From assembly GCF_002994745.2 (NCBI RefSeq), contig NC_037094.1, positions 29,176,956-29,240,955 on the forward strand: 64,000 nt of DNA. The letters run 5' to 3'. Made by a program: the position numbers and the translations under genes. Numbering within the stretch: the first letter of the stretch is position 1; each line of letters begins with the position of its first letter. Below, piece by piece: positions 36,931-50,000 of the stretch. Below the pieces are notes generated by a model. It had not been told where the DNA came from. It searched no databases and saw only the letters and a program-made list of their open reading frames with translations. The DNA is from Rosa chinensis. Taxonomy: Eukaryota > Streptophyta > Magnoliopsida > Rosales > Rosaceae.

Positions 36931-37544
36931 TCTCTTTGGGTCTAGGATAGGGCCTTTGGGCCTCATCTTGGGCTTCCTAGAGAGTGTGTTAGCCCTTTGG
37001 GATTGGTTTTTATTTAAGTATTTTATTTTGTGTATTTATTGTGTCTTTTTGTTATATAGTTTAAAGGCTTTATTTAATAAGTGAGCATAGAACGTCAAAT
37101 GAGTTGACTTAATCTATGTATCACTGTGGTGTTACCACAAGCTTTTTATCTGTCTCAGGTCGGTAGGAGGATATGTAATGACCCATTCTAACTTGAGTTT
37201 ATTAATATATTGACATGATATTTATTAGAAGAAGTTAGAATATGATAGTATTAATAAATATATGAAATAGGTTGTGTATTTATTGAATTTATAATTGGTG
37301 TGGGAAGTGATGAAAAGTGAGTGTGTATTTTATACACGGTCCTTGACCCAAAACACTAAAATGAGTAAAAATTATCTCACTTACCCTAGTAATAAATTTT
37401 TGTTCTCACTTACACAATGTAACAGAAAATGACCATTTTACCCTCAACTCAATTAATGAATTACAGCCCACTGCCACACTCTCTCTCTCACTCTATCCCA
37501 TACCTTCGGCTGGAGCCCCTCTCTCTCCAGCATGACCCCGTCGC

Positions 37545-37548
<4 letters not shown>

Positions 37549-37592
<44 letters not shown>
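37549..37592 (+). repeat. (AC)22 microsatellite
   Basis: A pure CA/AC dinucleotide run followed by (CT)n. Confidence 0.9.
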
Positions 37593-37595
<3 letters not shown>

Positions 37596-38301
37596 CTCTC
37601 TCTAGCACCGGTGGATTCCCATGGCGGTGGCGTTTTAGGTCCAAGAAAGGGCTGGATTCCGATAGTCGTGCCGGTCGTCGTTTCTCATTGGATTCACGTC
37701 TTTGTTTCTTCCAGTAGACGAGCCGGTCGATCTGAACGTCGTTGTCTCTCTCCGTTCTCTCTCCAGCACGACGCCTCTCCCCTCCAAAATCTAATTCCAG
37801 CTCCGTGAAGTCAATGAGGAGCTTGCCTGGTAAATCGTTGCAGCTGAGAAGCTTGAGCGAGGTAGGAGTCATGCAGTTCCGGTACGTCACCTTGAACCTC
37901 TTCACCACCTTCAACATGCCTTCAAAATAGAACCTGGTAGGCGTGGAGCTTCGAAGCACTGGTGAGGTGTCCAGCTCAGATACCCAGAGCATCTCTGGGT
38001 GCCCAAATCTTTTTTTTTTTTTGTGGGCTCCGAGAATGAAAGAAAAAAAAAGTTTTATACAATTCGGTCTTGTTTTATAAACGCACAACTATAAAAAGAC
38101 TTCCATCATCTAATTTGTTCTTATTTTCATTATACAATCTGTTCCTTTTTTTTTTGTTGGGTAAAATGGGGGAAATAGACATATATTGGGGGGCAATAAA
38201 TGTTTTGAATTGATGTAATCTTCTCTTTTTTTCCTTAATTAAAGTTTTATTTGTGTAATTTTACTGAGATTAGTTTTTATTCCGGCGATCGAAAGTTCTA
38301 T

Positions 38302-38520
38302 TGGGGGGCAATACAGGTTTACTTAGGAGGCAATAAATCTCTCCGACCCCATATGAGATCTCCGAGAACCTCTTTGGTGACTTCCAGTGAGGTTTCATAA
38401 ACCTCTATTGCCCTTCTATTGGGGGGCAATAGACATCTATTTGGGGGCAATAAATCTTTCTGGCGACTTATGAGATCTCCGACAACCTTTTTGGAGACCT
38501 CCGGCGAGGTTTTCAAAGAA
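38302..38520 (+). repeat. ~119-bp imperfect tandem duplication
   Basis: Two copies start TTGGGGGGCAATA (38302 and about 38421) and continue through GGCAATAAATCT and ATGAGATCTCCGA to a GAGGTTTTC/GAGGTTTCA end. A third GGGGGGCAATAAA lies at about 38190. Confidence 0.7.
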
Positions 38521-39050
38521 GTTTGGTGGGTGGCGGCCCATTTTTGCAATTGGTGACGGGACTCTGGCGAAGTCTCCTATGGCTTTTCTCTCTATGTTAA
38601 AAAAAAAAAAATTGGGTATTAGGAAAGATCTTATTAGAGTCTTCATGGGTAAAGGGGAATTAAAAAAAAACTTAATAAGGTAAGTGGGAAAAAAAATCTC
38701 TAGAATTAGGATAAATAGACAAAATCCCTTTTATATAATATTTTTTTTCCAAAAAAAAAGAAATTTTTTAATATTTTTTATTTTTTTGTAAAAATCTTTC
38801 CAGAATAGAATGAGTGAAAACAAATAGTATGAAAATAAAAAATAAAAAATCCATGAATTTCAACCATTGGAATTGGATCGAATATGAATCGGACAGCTAA
38901 ATTTGTTTCGAAAAAAGATTGTGTTGATGTTGTGGCCCCACGTGCTAGTGGGGACCCTGAACTGATTAGGTTAATTGGCTTGTTAAGAATTGACAAGCAA
39001 ATTGGTTCCATCGGCCGGGTGCTGTCATGCCAATTGGCAATTGCTGCAGT

Positions 39051-40847
39051 TAGGGGTGGGTTCGGTACGGTACCGGATCTTGAAGCCCAATACCACGTAC
39101 CGTACCAAACTAAGTTGGTACACAAAAAAGCCTACCATTACCGGCCACAGAAATCGGTATACCAACTTTTCGGTATACCGATATCTCGGTTCGGTTTCGG
39201 TTGGTTAGGCCTAGTACCGAGTTTAAAATTAGGCCAGATTTCAGCTAAGGCCCAACTAAAATTTTAAAAGCCCAAACCTGTCAACAAATGAAAAAAATGC
39301 AATCCTCACATCAATTTGAAGGGCCAACCTGGAAATGAAAAATAAACTAAAAACTCTCATACATCAACTTCACTACTTGAGTTCATCACTTATTCACTCA
39401 TACATCAACTCCCTTCATCACTCCATAGTTCATACAATTTTTAAGTCAATAATTCATAGTTCACAGTTCACCCAAATGAGGCCTTGATTCTGCAAATTCA
39501 GTTGAGTACCTATAGCTGCAAAAAAGAAGATAGAAACAAAACATACAAACATCAAACATAAATATAACAGTTCACAATAGCTTTCAGTTTCTGTCAAATG
39601 CACCTATCATCAACCTAACGAGGATATTATTCCTAAAATTTCATAAAAATGGAATCTTTCACTGTATTTCATGCTTTTTCCTAAGCACACATTTGGCAAC
39701 AGACACAAACCAACTTCAACTTCTTCTACAGAAGTTCAAAACTTCAAATATCTTAGAAAAACACAACACAGGTCTATCATAAAACTAAAAAATCCACAAC
39801 CTTTCTCACAAATTCAAAAATTTTGATGCATTACAAAGCAGGAAACGAAAAAAAATAAAAGAACAAGCTTTACCAACAAAAAAAAGCACATACCCAGAGC
39901 TGAGGCTTCACTCATCTGAGAGCTCCTCACGTCTCTCCTTCTCCATCAGCCTAAAACAACAAACAGCAAAAAGAGCACATAAAATTAGTAAAACTATTAG
40001 AGAATCCATAAACAACCGGGTGCTCAAGCAAAAATCCAAAAGGGTATTCCAATTCACAACACCCACCAAGCAGGCAAGCAGAATCAAGAAAAACAAATCC
40101 TGAATCTAGAATTGAATCAAAAAGATTAAGTCTTTGGATATCAAACTGGTATAAAGGGGACAAAAAAAACACAAAAAACCCAGAAAAAAGAAACGTATTA
40201 CTAGCATCTTCATGAGTCAAACAAAGATCTGAGCAACAGCACTGACCAAAAAGAGAGTACGAGGACATGAATCGAATGAATTGATACGAGATTTTCTGGG
40301 TTTGATTCGAATCGAACTTCAAAGGAGAGGTCCAGAGGCGGAGAGTTCTGGGTTTGAATCGAAAGAACTTCAAAGGAGAGGTCGAGAGGGCGGAGAGGCG
40401 GAGATTTCTGGGTTTGAATCGAAACGAGAAGCAGAGAGAGGGCGGAGCCGCGGAGAGGCGGAGATCGGGAGATGTCTGGGTTCGAGCCTTCGAGGCCTCG
40501 AGGGAAAGAGTGGCTGAGGGGAAGAGTGAGGGAACTGGATTAGGTTAATAGGTTCTGTACTCTAATCAACGGTTATAATAAGATTTGAAATCAAACTATT
40601 AATGATCAACGGTTCAGATCGATAGATGTAAAATATATTTAAATAAATAAATAATATATATAATATACGGTACGGTACGGTATACCGTATTTATCTGAAA
40701 ATCAGTACCAGTACCGTACCATTATCTGGAAATCGGTTCGGTACTACTGTACCAAAGTCTCGGTAACCGACATAGTTGGTTACCAACATTGTTGGTTCGG
40801 GTGGTAATTGGTTGGTTGGTTTGGATCGGTAGAATTTGCCAGCCCTA
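39051..40847. mobile_element. hAT-like element, 1797 bp, with exact 8-bp duplication
   Basis: The left end TAGGGGTGGG and right end CCAGCCCTA are imperfect inverted ends of the common plant hAT type. GCTGCAGT is present on both sides (39043-39050 and 40848-40855). Just inside each end are many GGTACGGTACC and ACCGTACCA words in both orientations. The centre (about 39300-40550) is unrelated sequence, including three tandem copies of about 60 bp with TCTGGGTTTGAATCGAA at 40290-40480, possibly captured DNA. No transposase is seen. Confidence 0.8.
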
Positions 40848-40855
40848 GCTGCAGT

Positions 40856-42590
40856 CATCTTTTAACACAAAATTGGCAAGATATGAGTGTCAAAATAGGC
40901 ATATGGGTGCATTTGCTGTTACATTCTTTATTTTCTCTTTTTTCATCAATTGATCACACAATTAGTCTACCGGTATATTTGCTGGAAATTATTCTATGCA
41001 CCGATGGTGTAAGTGACCCAACCCTTATAAAATAATCTCAACCCTTGATATTTATTATCAACTTTATTTTTAATAAACAAAAAGTGTTTTTAATGCAATC
41101 TAACCATTCATTTGTGTTGGTGCAAGTGCACGGCGGTGCACTAAATAATCTCTCTATATTTGCTACGAGGACTAAAGTGAAAGGAAACTTCGAACTTGAG
41201 ATTTATTGGAATACATGTTAAAGAAAAATGCCTTGCTCACTATACCAATTAATGACTAGTATGACAACTACAAAGTTAATACAAATTATAAACAATACGT
41301 TGTAATGTGTTAAAATTAAAAGCCTAGAGCCTAGAAATCGGTGAAATGAAACCGTCCAAAAACCAACCTCTTCTTATCTATGTTGCTTCGATTAAGAGTA
41401 CGTTCGTTGAGAAGAGGAAGCCAGTAAGAATTTTGTTGTCTTGTCTTCGTGAGTTTTGACATATTCCAAAGCCACCACTCTCTTCAATCTTCAATTCTTC
41501 ATGACGTCGTGCATTATCAGTTTACTAGGTCTAACCACCCAGCTAGTTTGCCATTTGTATATTATATGTTTAAATTACAAGAAAATCAAATCATTCTAAA
41601 ACCCATTAATGTCAAGTCAGATGGTGTAGACGATTTTTTTTTGTCTAAATCTGACGGTGCTCACCAAAATAAATCTTGCAACTCTCATTGTTGCCATTCC
41701 AGAATATCAGGTGTTGCCTGCAAGGTATGCAGGTGTTGTTTTTCCGAGTTTTTGACATATTCCAAGCCCAGCACTCTTGATAACAGTTTACTAGGTCTAA
41801 CAACGGAGCTAGTTTGCCATTTGTATGTAAGACCATATATCACAGCTGTTAATATATACTCGATCTGCATGAGATTATATATACATATAGACATATAGTC
41901 TCTTTCATTTCCCAGCTAGCAAATGTTACCAACTCTTTTGACGCTAATTATATAAACTAATATTGTTACAAGAAGCATATGGAACCTTCTTTAGACTTTA
42001 GACTTAGTTTCTTTACCTACAGCTATATATAATTTCTACTGATTTGAACTCAGTCATGCAGAATATGTATAATAACTAATTGACATGTGTGAACACCTGA
42101 TACCTTTTATTAGTATTGCAAATGATCGATGATTATCACCGCCGTAAGAATTAATGTCTAAATATATGCATGTTGGTATAAACAATATCATGTTGACATG
42201 TTACATACATAGACCATACATAGATCCTTCAATTAATCAGGGAGTGGTCGTGTTGATGATCCAAAATATTGATTAGATCTTGAATCATATAGTTAGTCAT
42301 ACGTGATGTGACTATCTATCTACTCGATCAACATTTGATTAAGCATCTTCTGATTTTGTGAAAAAATAAGAGTTGGATCGTTTTCAGTATTTTTAGAATA
42401 TTCAGTATCATGATTTTCATAAAAAATTAACACCGTTTTTGCGATTCAAGAATGTATTGGTTGTAAAGAAAAACAACCACTATTATAGCAAATTGAAGTG
42501 TATAAACAAAAAATTGACCTGAAAAATAAGAAGCTCGCTATTTAGAAATAAAACCTACGACACTTAGTAAACTTGAAATTCTGATTTTGT
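40856..42590. other. AT-rich intergenic DNA
   Basis: No gene supported. The 149-codon frame at 41449-41898 spans a local duplication and resembles nothing I know. Confidence 0.45.
41449..41828 (+). repeat. Direct duplication, ~100 bp, 290 bp apart
   Basis: TTGACATATTCCAA...CAGTTTACTAGGTCTAAC...GCTAGTTTGCCATTTGTAT occurs at about 41455-41562 and again at about 41753-41828, with internal length differences. Confidence 0.75.
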
Positions 42591-43410
42591 GGTGTGGGGG
42601 TCGCTATATGTTGGATATCTGTCGACGAGATTTGGTCTACAGCAGTCGGAATCCAAAAGCGGCCGAGGCGGCGCAACAGTCTTGGAGGTGGGATGGTGAT
42701 GGCGATTTTGTTTGTGCAGCAGCTGTATTGGGCTAAAGTGACAGTTTGGGCCCTCTTTGCCCTAGCTATGTTGGGTGCTTGTTCTAGGCCTGGGGTTTAT
42801 CTATAGGCCCATGATGCTTTATTTTTTTGTTTTTAAGTATTTAATTTTTTTTTCATGTTTACTTATTAGTAGTTGGGTTAATAAGTTGCTACCATTACTT
42901 GGTAGGACGAGGTGGGCATGGTCTTGGTCTATGCACATTGAGTGCTTTATTTGCTCTAGGAAAGCGGCAAGTCCCTTGCATTGGCAAATAGTAGCAACCT
43001 CCTAGTGGCAGTAACGTGTCTGCTCTAGGTAGGCGGCGACTTCCTTGTTTTGTCAATGGTTGTAGCTTCCTAGTGGTAGGGTGAAATTAAGTGTTACATG
43101 ATTTATGCTCCGATGACAACATAGTGGAAAGTTGTGTTATTAGTAATAATGTTTATTCGTAATAGAGTTATATTTCCGGTATGTCACCACATTTGTAAAG
43201 CGAATAGAGTAGCCAGTAACACATTCTTCGCTAGTTGGTGCTTGCTAGAATATATTGTTTTAGTTGAGACTCTTGTTATTATCTTAGGAGGTTCATCTCT
43301 TGATGCATATTATAATCTGGGGTTTAGGCATCATGTCCTCCCCATGTATTTTGCTGTTTCATTAATCAAAGCTTGAGTGCAGCCGCACCGGCCCTTATTA
43401 AAAAAAAAAA
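42590..43410 (+). mobile_element. LINE-type 3' tail
   Basis: A GC-richer beginning (GGCCGAGGCGGCG at 42661) is followed by an AT-rich tail that ends TTGAGTGCAGCCGCACCGGC, CCTTATT and a run of 10 A (43400-43409). This ending is characteristic of plant LINE 3' regions. There is no reading frame. Confidence 0.5.
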
Positions 43411-46230
43411 TTAAGAAAAAGAAAGTAACTCCCATCTAGCTATAGCAAATTTGACATCTAACTATAGAAGAGCAATGACACAATTGGAATATCAAACAAA
43501 TTCAAAGCAAGAACCGCAAAATAAAACCAAATAAGACACAAAACAGGAGACCTTATCAACTTGCGAATTGAAAGTCGTCGTCTCCAATGCTATTACGTAG
43601 TTTCGAGATCACTTAATCTTCTCATTTTAAATTTTAATTTTGTAAAGATATAATTTGATCAACGAAACAAAGTTTGTTGTAGAAGATTTTGTAATTTCTA
43701 TACGGAGTTTGTTATCGAAGATTTTGTAATTTCTATTTTCCTTAGCAGAAACAAAAAAAAAAAGCTATGATGTAAGCTAATCATCATCAAGTATAAAAAT
43801 GGAAGGCGGTACAAGGTTAACGTTATAAAGTGGTTTCTATTTAGTGTGGGTTCACATGTTATGCAGGGTAGGACACACCAACAGAAATACCGAACGGAAT
43901 GAAAGCACTCTCGGTGGCTGAAGGCTGATGACCCAGAAAATAAGCACTTTTGCTGGAATCACGGCGGGGACAAACACTTTTCGCGCCCACAATTATTCCA
44001 AAATCCAATTATTAGGAAGAGGAAACTCGACGACCGGAACATGCGAAAAAGCACACTGGTGGGCCCACGCGGTCCATGCCTTACGCGGTTATTTATTTGG
44101 CTGGAGGTGAGGTGGAGGTTGAAATTGGAATTTTGCTATCCTGTATTAATTAGATATTTGGGACAGGGGAATATCCCCCACATTCTCCGCCGTTTCTGGC
44201 TTATTGTTATGATTAATCAGTATGACGTTTTTACCCCTGTTTTGATCCTTTAAAATTTATATTGAGAGTTAAATATATCTGATAATTTAAGCTCAAACAT
44301 AGATAAGCGATATATGAAATATCTTATAATTTTTGGACATCAATATTAATAAGAATATATCAGAATTTCTATTGAAACAAAAATTTCAAACTTTGCTTTA
44401 AAATTAGTAGACGACTAGTGATAATGTATTCGAGTTAACAAGACTGACGGGAGGAGGGGTGGTTCAAAAACCAATATAGCAAGAGATTTGCATATTTGGT
44501 TCCTTATTGTGGTTTAACATTTTGTAGTTTTTGGTGTTTTTTGATGTAAAAAGGATTTGTGCAGATATTTGACCAATTTCGGTTATTTTTTCAATTGTAA
44601 TATTTAACCGATCTTATTATTTAACGCATGCAGTCCTATGTTTGGAGATTTCTCCAAGTACTCACAACATTTGGATGATACCACTCATTGTGCAACCCTG
44701 TAGAATTCAGAATCGCTGACTACGAGTACAAGTTGTGTGCAAATCAGAAAACACCCCCCAAAATCACGAAAGTCAATATACATATGCTCCGAGGCAAACG
44801 CCTCCTAATATGAAAGTGGCAACGGAGCCACCATGGAAGATAAGATCAACACCTATAGCGGCTTCAATTTCAATCTTCTTAAGAGTTAGAATGTCTCAAC
44901 CCCAAATTAAGCTTTACCCTATAAAACATGACGTGCAACGATTAGCAATAAGCAAACTCACCTAACCAGCTCCAATAAACATCGTCGTTGCCTTTCATAC
45001 TAGCACATCGATCACAACAATCACATTTTTGAGCTTAATCCATACCAACAAAAACGAGGTGGGTCAAATTTTCAATGCACGCGACTTTAAGAACTAATTT
45101 GTCACCTTTATTTGGGGGATTTTCATTACCAAAAACAATAGAAAAGAGAGAAGGACAATGTGCATGCCTTGAAGAAAGCGATTGAGTGTGTATGTATTTT
45201 AATCATGGAAGGAAGGGAAAGGGAAAGGGAAAGGGAAAGGGAGGGATAGAGGTTCCAATTCCAAGCATATGTTGGCGTTTTTGGGCAATGGAAGTGGATT
45301 AAGTCTGCACGCAGTGTGGAAATACAACTATCAACAGCTCATATTCAAACAAGGGTTAACATCTTCGACAACCACCCTCAACACTGTTCAATATTGGTGG
45401 ATCCTTGATCGACTCTGATCAAAATGTCAAACTATACCTTAACTTGTGCAAAAACAAATAAATATCTCATTAAACAAGAAACCGAGTGCAAAATACGGAT
45501 ATAATTAGGAATATGTGACGAATTTGGTCATATTTTGAATATAATTAAAAACAAAAAATAATGATAAAATGAATGATTTTGTTGTTTCGTAAATAATATG
45601 AGATTAATTTTTTCCAAGGTCGTCTAATGAGATAAATATATATATATCACTCTCTCTGTTTATTTTTTGCTTTTGACCAAGACATTTTACTCGATTTGGT
45701 CAACTTAGGGATGTAAACAACACAATATAGCTCATTTTTAGCTTGTGTTCATAAGAGAAACAAGCCGAGCTTGAACTCTTCTTGTATATTCCACTCGTCC
45801 AGACTCATGTACCTACTTAAAAAATTTAAAACTTAATAACTTTGGCTGGAAAAAATTATCAACCAAGTCGATTTGAGTTTGAATTTGAGCTTGAAATAAA
45901 TAGATTGAGCTTGAGTCGAGGTTTGAGCTTATTAGAAATACACAAGGGCTAAGCTTGGTCACCTTCTTATTCGTTCCGACTCAGTTTATTTACCCCTCTC
46001 CCAATTTTTTGCAATACATTAAAATTTTTAGATTTTCTCGCTTTTTTTTTTCTTATTGTCAATCGAAAGGCTAATTATTTCCATTTATTATTTCATTTTT
46101 TGTTTGGGAACTAAAGGAAATGGTTCATAATCTCAATCAATCACCACCAATTAGGAGATAATCAAAAAGTCATGATTTCTTTCCTTACAAAATCACCAAT
46201 GTGGCTGTAATAAGAACCAAAAAGTCCTGT
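43411..46230. other. AT-rich intergenic DNA upstream of CSLD
   Basis: No gene or clear element. A (GGGAAA)n tract lies at about 45214-45242. The distal CSLD promoter presumably lies in the last kilobase. Confidence 0.45.
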
Positions 46231-46305
46231 CCGCATGGGATTCACACCACCCACACGGACCGCAGGCGCGTTAGGAATTCCCCTCAAAATTCCCGATTTG
46301 TCCCC

Positions 46306-46311
46306 TATAAA
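46306..46311 (+). promoter_or_regulatory. TATA box of the CSLD gene
   Basis: TATAAA in the context CCCCTATAAAACCCC, with GC-rich sequence just upstream and a CT-rich leader (46370-46440) just downstream. Transcription would start about 30 bases further on, near 46336. The leader is then spliced: an acceptor TTTCAG ends at 46998, sixteen bases before the start codon. The donor is not certain. Confidence 0.6.
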
Positions 46312-47013
46312 ACCCCATAAACCCACTTCACAGGGACACAGACACAGACAAAGAGCAACACGCAGAGGACGACTCCTTCTCTTCTTTCTCTCCCCATTGT
46401 CTCTCTCACCACACCTTACTCTCTTGTCTGCAGATCACCACCTCAGACCGGCCCTCATTGCCTTATATCTTATTCGTTGGCTAAAAACCAAACCCAAAGT
46501 TGCCAAAACCGGATTTGTAATCATGAAGAGGCTTAATGGGTTGCCGGCACTGTGTTTTGGGGTATAAGAAGAAGTGGGTTTTGCTTTGGAAGTGCTGTAG
46601 AGTTTAGAAAGTGTGGGTCGGACTTGGTCTTTGCTTTGCTCAGTGACAGACGATTAGTTTTGAATGTGTCAGAGGTTTAAGTGTTTGGTGAAGAATTGGT
46701 GTTAATTGGTACGCTCATTTTGACAAAACCCAACTTATCTGATTCCTTTATTTATCATCAGATATTTGCTTCTACTTGTAGAGAGAGAGAGATACACTGT
46801 ATTTTTGTTCTAGAGAGACAGAAGGGTTGGTTTCCTCTGTTTCTTTCGGAACAGAGTGTTAGAGAAAAGTGAGATTCATCTCTGTTTATGCTTCACTCTT
46901 ACTTGGATCTGTGTCTTGCATTGATTTTGGAGTTTTGGTTAGTCATTTGAGATCTTGATTCGATTTGCTGATGTTTTGTTTGTTGGTATGAATTTCAGGA
47001 TACTCTTGTGAAC

Positions 47014-50000
47014 ATGATGGCCTCTAATTACCCAAATGGATCCTCCAGGTTTAACCATCTTAAGCAAACTAGCAATGACCTTGACAGTGATGATATTGGG
47101 AGTGTTGAGTTTGCAACCTACACTGTCCAGATACCGGCCACACCGGACAACCAGTCCGCCGGAATTCCCTTGCAGCGGTCCACTTCTCAGAGAGTTGAGG
47201 ACCAGTATGCATCCAGTTCTTTGTTTACAGGTGGCTACAACTGCGTTACACGAGCCCAGTTGAAGGACAAAGTGATTGAATCCGAAACAAACCATCCCCA
47301 GATGACATGGGCCAAGGGGTCTTATTGTACCGTGCCTGGATGTGATGCTCAGGTGGTGACTGATGAGAGGGGATTGGATATAGTCCCTTGTGAATGCGGT
47401 TACAAGATTTGTATGGATTGTTATAGGGATGCTATGAGAAATGGTGAGAGTGTTTGTCCGGGCTGCAGAGAACCTTACAAGGAGATGGATATGAATGAGT
47501 ATGGTGTGACTAGTCGGCAGCCTTTGCTGTCAACGGATGGGATGTCAAAGACGGACAGGAGGATGTCGCTTATGAAATCAAAATCGATGAAGTCAAAAGC
47601 GTTGGTGGAGAGTCAGGCTATTGAAATGGATCAGAATCAGTGGTTGTTTGAGACAAAAGGGAGTTATGGATATGGGAATGCTATGTGGCCAAAGGAAGAT
47701 GTGAGTGGGAGTCTTGATGGGATGAGTGGTGATCTTAAAATGTTCAAAGATAAGCAATGGAAGCCACTAACGCGTGAAGTGAAAATCTCAGCTGCAATTC
47801 TCAGTCCATATCGGTAAGATTGTTTTCTTCATCTTTGTTGATAGTTGGAAGATGGTGATTTAGTTTGGCAGGTTTTTTTAGCAGGAATGTGTAGCTTTGT
47901 ATTTTAAGTTCCATGTGGGATGATTTTTAAGTCACATTTGGATGATTAAATTCAAGAAGTTCGTGCACAAAAATGACATATGATGTCACATAAGTGCTGC
48001 AAGTATTCTTAGAAAAAGTACCATACAATACAAAGTTTTTTCTTTGCCTAGCTCTCTACTTTTTAATTTATGAATATGTGCATAGTCAATAATCTTAGAT
48101 CTGTATGTTTAATGTTTCTCAAATTCTGGAGTTCATAACTAAGACTTGTCCCTTGTCCACTAATGTTGGAGCTCATATTAACCAAACATATTACATATTT
48201 ACTACTGTCACCAGATTCCGTGATCTATTGCTCTTTTGTTGTATTCTGTGTGTTTTACTCATATTTGATGTTACATAACTCATTGCATATAAGGTTTAGT
48301 TAAAGCCATTTCATAATAGTTGCTGTAAGTAAATTTAAACTTACAATTTTTTGTGTTATATTATTTCAGGCTTCTAGTACTAGCTCGACTGGCGGTCCTT
48401 GGATTATTTTTGTATTGGAGAGTCACAAACCCTAATGATGATGCAGTGTGGTTGTGGCTTATGTCTGTGATTTGTGAATTCTGGTTTGCCTTCTCTTGGA
48501 TACTTGATCAGCTTCCAAAGCTGTGCCCCATAAATCGCATTGCTTATGTTGATGTTTTAAAGGAGAAGTTTGAAACTCCAAATCCAAGCAATCCTACTGG
48601 AAAATCTGATCTTCCAGGAATAGACATTTTTGTATCTACAGCAGATCCAGAGAAAGAACCTCCTCTTGTAACTGCAAACACGATTCTCTCGATACTTGCA
48701 ACTGACTACCCTGTTGAGAAGCTTGCCTGTTATGTTTCTGATGATGGAGGTGCACTTTTGACCTTTGAGGCCATGGCAGAAGCTGCTAGTTTTGCCAACT
48801 TGTGGGTACCATTTTGTCGGAAGCATGATATTGAGCCAAGGAACCCAGAATCTTACTTCAGCATGAAGAGAGATCCTTACAAGAATAAAGTAAAGTCCGA
48901 TTTTGTAAGGGATCGCAGGCAGGTAAAGCGAGAGTATGATGAATTTAAGGTTAGGATTAATGGCCTTCCTGATTCAATCCGGAGACGTTCCGATGCCTTT
49001 AATGCTAGAGAGGAGATCAAAGCTATGAAACTTCGGAGAGAGACTAGAGATGATGAACCACTGGAAAATTTAAAGTTCCCAAAAGCAACTTGGATGACTG
49101 ATGGAACACAATGGCCTGGTACTTGGGTAGTTTCTGCCCCTGAGCATTCCAAGGGTGATCATGCCAGTATCATACAGGTATGCATCATATTATTTAATAT
49201 AATTTAATATGTATGCTAGCCAAATGATAGTCCAATATCTCTGTTATATGCATCTGCATTGAATTGCAATGGAAGCCCTTCCGCTTTCCTTTCTAACAAA
49301 TGAGTACATGCATGATGACCATGCACTTTCTCATCACATTTCCCAAACTAGATCAGATTTTTTTTTTTTTTTGAAGTAGATCGGATTTAATCTTCTGTTT
49401 GTTCGTTCCATTTAGTTCCTTAGTTATTGTATCAACACAAAGTGGCTTGATTAACAAAGATGAAGAACTGGTTCTTTGTTTTTCTTTTGGTTGTTGTTGT
49501 TGTTGCTGTGAACTTCTATGTGCTGCTACTAATTGGTTTGAATTATCTATAGGTAATGTTAAAACCCCCTAGCGATGAGCCACTTAAAGGAACAGAAGTA
49601 GATTCAAATTCCATGAATCTAAGTGAGGTTGATATCCGTCTTCCCATGCTTGTTTATGTTTCTCGTGAAAAGAGGCCTGGTTACGATCATAACAAGAAAG
49701 CCGGAGCTATGAATGCCTTGGTTCGAGCCTCAGCCGTCATGTCCAACGGCGCCTTCATTCTCAATCTTGACTGTGACCACTACATCTACTACTCCCAAGC
49801 AATGAGAGAAGGCATGTGCTTCATGATGGACCGCGGTGGTGAACGCCTTTGTTATGTCCAATTTCCTCAGAGGTTTGAAGGAATAGACCCTTCTGATCGC
49901 TATGCCAACCACAACACTGTTTTCTTTGACGTCAACATGCGTGCTCTTGATGGAATTCAGGGTCCAGTATATGTGGGAACAGGATGTCTCTTTCGTCGGA

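Larger units (their letters stand above)
36931..39050. other. Intergenic DNA with microsatellite and local duplications
   Basis: Holds an (AC)n run, a CT-rich leader-like region near 37470-37790, and the GGGGGGCAATA duplication listed separately. The 211-codon minus-strand frame at 37453-38088 runs through the (AC)n and has no recognisable domain. I see no supported gene. Confidence 0.4.

Noticed and set aside
37453..38088. 211-codon minus-strand frame
   Set aside because: It contains a Val-Cys run encoded by the (AC)n microsatellite and shows no domain or exon structure.
41449..41898. 149-codon frame
   Set aside because: It runs over a local direct duplication, has no recognised domain, and its codon use is AT-driven.
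46235..46567. 110-codon frame before CSLD
   Set aside because: It spans the TATA box and CT-rich leader, so it is promoter and 5' UTR sequence.
47008..47013. CSLD start at GTG (47008)
   Set aside because: Plant translation normally uses ATG; the next codons are ATG at 47014 and 47017.
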